NCBI GenBank assembly: GCA_964636205.1
Contig: CAZWPF010000002.1
Coordinates: 1-64,000, forward strand
Origin: JBEBVQ01 sp964636205
GTDB taxonomy: Bacteria; Bacteroidota; Bacteroidia; Chitinophagales; Chitinophagaceae
DNA length: 64,000 nucleotides
Reading direction: 5' to 3'
Below, piece by piece: positions 60,413 to 64,000 of the stretch (position 1 is its first letter; every line of letters begins with the position of its first letter). The translations under genes and the position numbers were made by a program. Below the pieces are notes generated by a model. That model was not told the origin of the DNA, made no database searches, and saw only the letters and a list, made by a program, of their open reading frames with translations.

Positions 60413-61218
60413 TGATAGAATTGAAAGATATATCTTACCGGATTGGTAACAAGCAGATACTCGAAGCAGTATCCTGCCATGTGCTGCCGGGCGAAATACT
60501 TACAATACTCGGCGCCAATGGAGCCGGAAAATCTACATTGCTCAAAATAGCGAGAGGAGAACTGAAACCGGAGACGGGTAACATTATATTCGGCGATAAG
60601 TCGCTCCATAAATGGGATCATAAAGAACTGGCTCAATGCTCCGCAGTATTGCAACAGCAATCCATTCTCTCCCTCCCGTTTACCGTCAAAGAGGTGGTGA
60701 TGATGGGGCGATATCCGCATTTTAAATCCAATCCGGCCCCCATTGATCATACTATCGTTCAATCAGCTTTGAGGCATGCGGGAATTGAAGATCTATGTGA
60801 CAGAAATTATCTGGAGTTATCGGGTGGAGAACAACAAAGAGTCCACCTAGCAAGGGTATTTGCACAGATATGGTGTTCCGATAAATTTCCGGTGAGGTAT
60901 CTGCTAATGGATGAACCGGGAAACAATTTAGACATCAGCCACCAACACAATGCACTCAATATGGCTAGAGCTTTTGCCGCAGAAGGCAATTGCGTCATCG
61001 CCATCTTACACGATCTGAACCTTGCATTCCAATATGCCGATAAAGTATTATTGTTAAAGAAAGGGAAAGTCCACGCTTTCGGCAGTCCGGGCGAAGTTCT
61101 TACAGAGGAAAACCTGAGTTATTCTTATGACTTTCCGATGACTATCCACTATTCCGAATCATTCGAACATCCAATAATTTTACCTGCAGTGGGCGCTAAA
61201 TCTCTGCAACTAAAATAA
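60412..61218 (+). CDS. hmuV: Heme ABC transporter ATP-binding protein
   Basis: A 268-residue ATPase driving heme import. Walker A is GANGAGKSTLLK, the Q-loop is SAVLQQQS, the signature LSGGEQQRVHLARVF, Walker B YLLMDEPGNNLDIS and the switch histidine is in AILHDLNLAFQ. The insertion FAQIWCSDKFPVRY between signature and Walker B is a feature of the HmuV subgroup and supports heme as substrate over siderophore. Start overlaps the permease stop by 1 nt. The heme-degrading factor follows 8 nt downstream. Confidence 0.95.
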   Translation: MIELKDISYRIGNKQILEAVSCHVLPGEILTILGANGAGKSTLLKIARGELKPETGNIIFGDKSLHKWDHKELAQCSAVLQQQSILSLPFTVKEVVMMGRYPHFKSNPAPIDHTIVQSALRHAGIEDLCDRNYLELSGGEQQRVHLARVFAQIWCSDKFPVRYLLMDEPGNNLDISHQHNALNMARAFAAEGNCVIAILHDLNLAFQYADKVLLLKKGKVHAFGSPGEVLTEENLSYSYDFPMTIHYSESFEHPIILPAVGAKSLQLK

Positions 61219-61226
61219 TTCATAAC

Positions 61227-62273
61227 ATGCACACTATTCAAGATTTAATAAATCAGTACGAGAAAATTAAAGCAGAAAATCCACGCGCGCGTATCAGAGA
61301 TGCCGCCGGCATGATGAATACCAGCGAAGCTCAACTGGTGGCTTTGAATACCGGCACTACCACTACCCGATTAGAGGGGGATTTCAAGCAACTATTACAA
61401 GAAGTCCATACCCTGGGCTATGTGATGGCATTAACACGCAATGATGATGCGGTTCATGAAAGAAAGGGCGTTTACGATCATGTAAGTTTCGAAAGCCATG
61501 TCGGACTGGTACTCAATCCGGATATCGACTTAAGAATGTTTATGGAGTTCTGGAAATTCGGCTTTGCAGTACAGGAAGGCGATCGGAAGAGTTTGCAGTT
61601 TTTTGACCAATCCGGAACCGCAGTTCATAAAATCTATATGGTAGAAGATAAAAGCAACCTGGATGCTTACTACCAATTGATAGAGCGCTATAGCTCAAAA
61701 AAACAAAACCCCGAAATTCTGGAAACAGAAGAAATCCCCGGCGAACCGGCTCCTCTACCGGATGATGAAATCGATGTAGCAGGATTTCACGAAGCCTGGA
61801 AGCAGATTAAAGACACACACGAGTTTTACGGGATCGTAAGAAAATACCGCATGAGTCGGACCCAAGCCTTGCGACTTGCACCGGAAGGTTTTGTGCAAGA
61901 ATTAGGTAAGGATGCGGCTCGAAAATTACTAGACGAAGCTGCAGTCCGCCAAGTTCCCATCATGGTTTTTGTAGGAAACAGAGGCTGTGTCCAAATCCAT
62001 ACCGGCACTGTTACAAAACTTCTTGCTACCGGACCTTGGTATAATGTGCTGGATCCTGAATTCAATTTACACCTGAAAGAAGCCAGCGTCGATACCGCTT
62101 ATGTTGTTAAAAAACCATCAGCAGATGGAATTGTGACCGGATTGGAAGTATTCAATAAAGAAGGGGATCTGATCATCCAATTTTTCGGCAAGAGAAAACC
62201 GGGTGTACCCGAACTGGAAAGCTGGCGTACACTAGTGGAAGATATCAGTAACAATTCTCTGTCCGAACAATAA
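61227..62273 (+). CDS. hmuS: Hemin-degrading factor (HmuS/ChuS family)
   Basis: A 348-residue cytoplasmic heme-binding or heme-degrading protein made of two ChuX/HmuS-type repeats. The first (about 20-160) includes ENPRARIRDAAGMMNTSEAQL and VMALTRNDDAVHERKGVY; the second (about 185-340) includes THEFYGIVRKYRMSRTQAL and GPWYNVLDPEFNLHL. H198 in KDTHEFYG lines up with the heme-ligating histidine of ChuS/PhuS (known from those proteins; position judged by eye). In related systems it frees iron from heme or delivers heme to heme oxygenase. It lies 8 nt after the ATPase gene. Confidence 0.93.
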   Translation: MHTIQDLINQYEKIKAENPRARIRDAAGMMNTSEAQLVALNTGTTTTRLEGDFKQLLQEVHTLGYVMALTRNDDAVHERKGVYDHVSFESHVGLVLNPDIDLRMFMEFWKFGFAVQEGDRKSLQFFDQSGTAVHKIYMVEDKSNLDAYYQLIERYSSKKQNPEILETEEIPGEPAPLPDDEIDVAGFHEAWKQIKDTHEFYGIVRKYRMSRTQALRLAPEGFVQELGKDAARKLLDEAAVRQVPIMVFVGNRGCVQIHTGTVTKLLATGPWYNVLDPEFNLHLKEASVDTAYVVKKPSADGIVTGLEVFNKEGDLIIQFFGKRKPGVPELESWRTLVEDISNNSLSEQ

Positions 62274-62320
62274 GACCATTGCCTGTTTATAAACTCGTGT
62301 TTAGATAAAATAGTCCATTC

Positions 62321-64000
62321 ATGACCACCTCTTCAAGCTGTAAACTCAGCGTACTGCTAATGCTGCTGCTGCCCATTCACATCCATGCGCAATCATGGAA
62401 GGCAGAGGAGTCGGCAGTTGACAGTACGCGCGCGAGTATGACAGATCTGGATCATTCGCTGGGAGAGGCGGTAGTCACAGCGCAATACACCCCGGGTTCG
62501 GTACAAAAAGCAGTTCATCAAATTAGAGTTATCGATCGTAAAAAGATCGATAACATGAATGCTCAGAATCTAAAGGATGCCTTATCCAACGAGCTGAATA
62601 TTCGACTGTCTCAGGATAATATCCTCGGTAGCGGCATGAGCATTCAAGGCATTTCAGGTCAGAATGTGAAAATCCTGATAGACGGTGTACCGGTGGTGGG
62701 AAGATTGGAAGGCAATATCGATCTCTCACAAATTAACCTGAACAATATTGAACGGATCGAGATTATCGAAGGTCCCATGTCGGTCAATTACGGTACCGAC
62801 GCGCTTGCCGGCACTATCAATCTTATCACCAAAAAAAATCAAAGCCGACATTTTGAAGGCAGCTTAACCTCTTATTACGAAAGCGTAGGCACCTACAACT
62901 TCAATGGGAGGTTGGGTTTGCAGCACAAAAGGCATCTGGTAAGCGTAAACGGTGGCAGACATTTCTTCGATGGATGGCACCCCGGTGATCGTTCTTTCGA
63001 TTGGAATTTCGGGGAAAGGCCAGCTGACTCGCTCCGCTTTAAACAGTGGAAACCAAAAGAACAGTACTTTGGAGACTTTCAATATGGATATACCAGTAAG
63101 AAAAGCTTATCTCTGAACTATCGGGGAAGCTATTTTCACGAACTGATTACCAATCGCGGCTTGCCTCGTCTACCCTATGGGGAGTATGCCTCAGATGATC
63201 GATATCATACTTACCGATTGGACAATGCCGTTTTTTTAACCTCGAATGTGGGGGAAAACAGAAAGCTGAATATCCAGTCGTCTTTCAATCAGTACAAGCG
63301 GGTTCGCAATACCTACGCTAAAGATTTGACAAACCTTGATGAGGTATTATCGGTATCCCCGGGTGACCAGGATACCAGCAAATTCCACCAATTCAATTCT
63401 CGCGGCACATTAGCCACTTCTTATTTATCTCGTAAAATTAATTACGAATTAGGATATGATGTCAATTTAGAATTCGCGCAGGGCGCGAGAATCAATAATC
63501 GCAAGCAAAATATCAATGATTATGCATTGTTTGCTTCCGCTGAATACAAACCTGTCCCGTACCTAACGATTCGCCCCGGACTGCGCTATGCTTACAATAC
63601 CGGCTATAGAGCACCAGTGATTCCTTCCTTACATATTAGAATAGAACCACTGAAAAATCTCACTGTCCGGGCCTCCTACGGAAGAGGATTCCGAGCACCG
63701 ACACTAAAGGAATTGTACTTCGAGTTTGTCGATATCAACCACAATATCCAAGGTGCGGAACAATTAAAACCGGAATACAGCAGCAATTACAACGGAAGCG
63801 TTAGCTATATTCTGCGGAGAACCGATATCATTTACAAATTAGAAGGTTCAGCTTTTTACAATAATATAAATAACCAGATTACCCTGGCGGAGACAGGCCC
63901 CGATGCGGAATATTCTTATATCAATATTGGGATCAACAAAACAGTGGGATTTCAAGCCAATGTAGAAGTGATTGTAGAAAACTTCAAACTGGCTGTGGGT
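62321..64000 (+). CDS. TonB-dependent heme receptor (3' end beyond window)
   Basis: The first 560 codons of an outer membrane TonB-dependent receptor. Signal peptide about 1-23 (LLLPIHIHAQ); plug domain about 55-170 with SGMSIQGISGQNVKILIDGVP and IERIEIIEGPMSVNYGTDA; then barrel strands. GRGFRAPTLKELYFEFV has the FRAP motif (457-460) of the HemR/HmuR heme receptors, followed by NHNIQGAEQLKPE, the equivalent of the NPNL-type loop. The conserved histidines that bind heme in other receptors were not assigned. No N-terminal carboxypeptidase-like domain is present, unlike SusC. It starts 47 nt after hmuS and closes the visible operon; a partner may follow outside the window. Confidence 0.92.
   Translation, partial: MTTSSSCKLSVLLMLLLPIHIHAQSWKAEESAVDSTRASMTDLDHSLGEAVVTAQYTPGSVQKAVHQIRVIDRKKIDNMNAQNLKDALSNELNIRLSQDNILGSGMSIQGISGQNVKILIDGVPVVGRLEGNIDLSQINLNNIERIEIIEGPMSVNYGTDALAGTINLITKKNQSRHFEGSLTSYYESVGTYNFNGRLGLQHKRHLVSVNGGRHFFDGWHPGDRSFDWNFGERPADSLRFKQWKPKEQYFGDFQYGYTSKKSLSLNYRGSYFHELITNRGLPRLPYGEYASDDRYHTYRLDNAVFLTSNVGENRKLNIQSSFNQYKRVRNTYAKDLTNLDEVLSVSPGDQDTSKFHQFNSRGTLATSYLSRKINYELGYDVNLEFAQGARINNRKQNINDYALFASAEYKPVPYLTIRPGLRYAYNTGYRAPVIPSLHIRIEPLKNLTVRASYGRGFRAPTLKELYFEFVDINHNIQGAEQLKPEYSSNYNGSVSYILRRTDIIYKLEGSAFYNNINNQITLAETGPDAEYSYINIGINKTVGFQANVEVIVENFKLAVG

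Overview
The window looks like a chromosomal segment of a Bacteroidota bacterium, most likely from the Chitinophagaceae/Sphingobacteriia side (inference from gene content, no search run). Supporting signs are: three secreted proteins ending in type IX secretion (T9SS) C-terminal sorting domains; many gene starts preceded within about 60 nt by the Bacteroidota -7 promoter box TAnnTTTG; weak or absent Shine-Dalgarno sequences; typical families such as DUF4294, DUF6427, SBBP-repeat proteins and TPR histidine kinases; and a SusC-era style outer membrane complement (TonB receptor, RND pump with lipoprotein OMF). No rRNA, tRNA, CRISPR array, transposase or phage gene was seen. One structural RNA gene, RNase P RNA, is present. 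Two 10-N assembly gaps cut ftsE and purA.

Layout. 1-4 kb: three glycosyltransferases and a formyltransferase-like enzyme, the edge of a surface polysaccharide cluster. 4-8 kb: FtsE ATPase and a large secreted M43 metalloprotease with an unusual duplicated insertion. 8-10 kb: a GNAT acetyltransferase plus a PLP amino-acid racemase behind a long structured leader containing an apparent intrinsic terminator. 10-21 kb: another glycosyltransferase, RibBA, FolK, an M13 peptidase lipoprotein, a class D beta-lactamase lipoprotein, an M23 endopeptidase, MetF, LptB and a GH3-type acyl-adenylating protein. 21-26 kb: a palindromic repeat cluster that supplies both stop codons of two convergent genes, a two-component system and an SBBP/T9SS protein. 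26-39 kb: rnpB, CvfB, a Gfo/Idh/MocA dehydrogenase, RecQ, FabD, an S9 peptidase, a BON-domain protein, PabB, an extremely charged protein, PurA and a DUF3817 protein. 39-45.5 kb: a complete tripartite RND efflux operon with a small secreted protein upstream. 45.6-56.8 kb: DsbD with a stand-alone copy of its N-terminal domain, PurQ, a membrane/secreted/lipoprotein group, DUF4294, a hexanucleotide repeat, a cysteine desulfurase, PurC and urocanase.

57-64 kb is the most coherent system: a heme acquisition operon. A secreted HmuY-like protein carrying a T9SS sorting domain is followed by a heme-type ABC importer (lipoprotein binding protein, FecCD permease, ATPase), a two-domain HmuS/ChuS heme-degrading factor and a heme-receptor-like TonB-dependent receptor running off the right edge. 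A Fur-box-like inverted repeat lies upstream of its promoter box. The T9SS-delivered HmuY-like component, and the structured leader before the GNAT-racemase pair, are the two best candidates for undescribed biology here.
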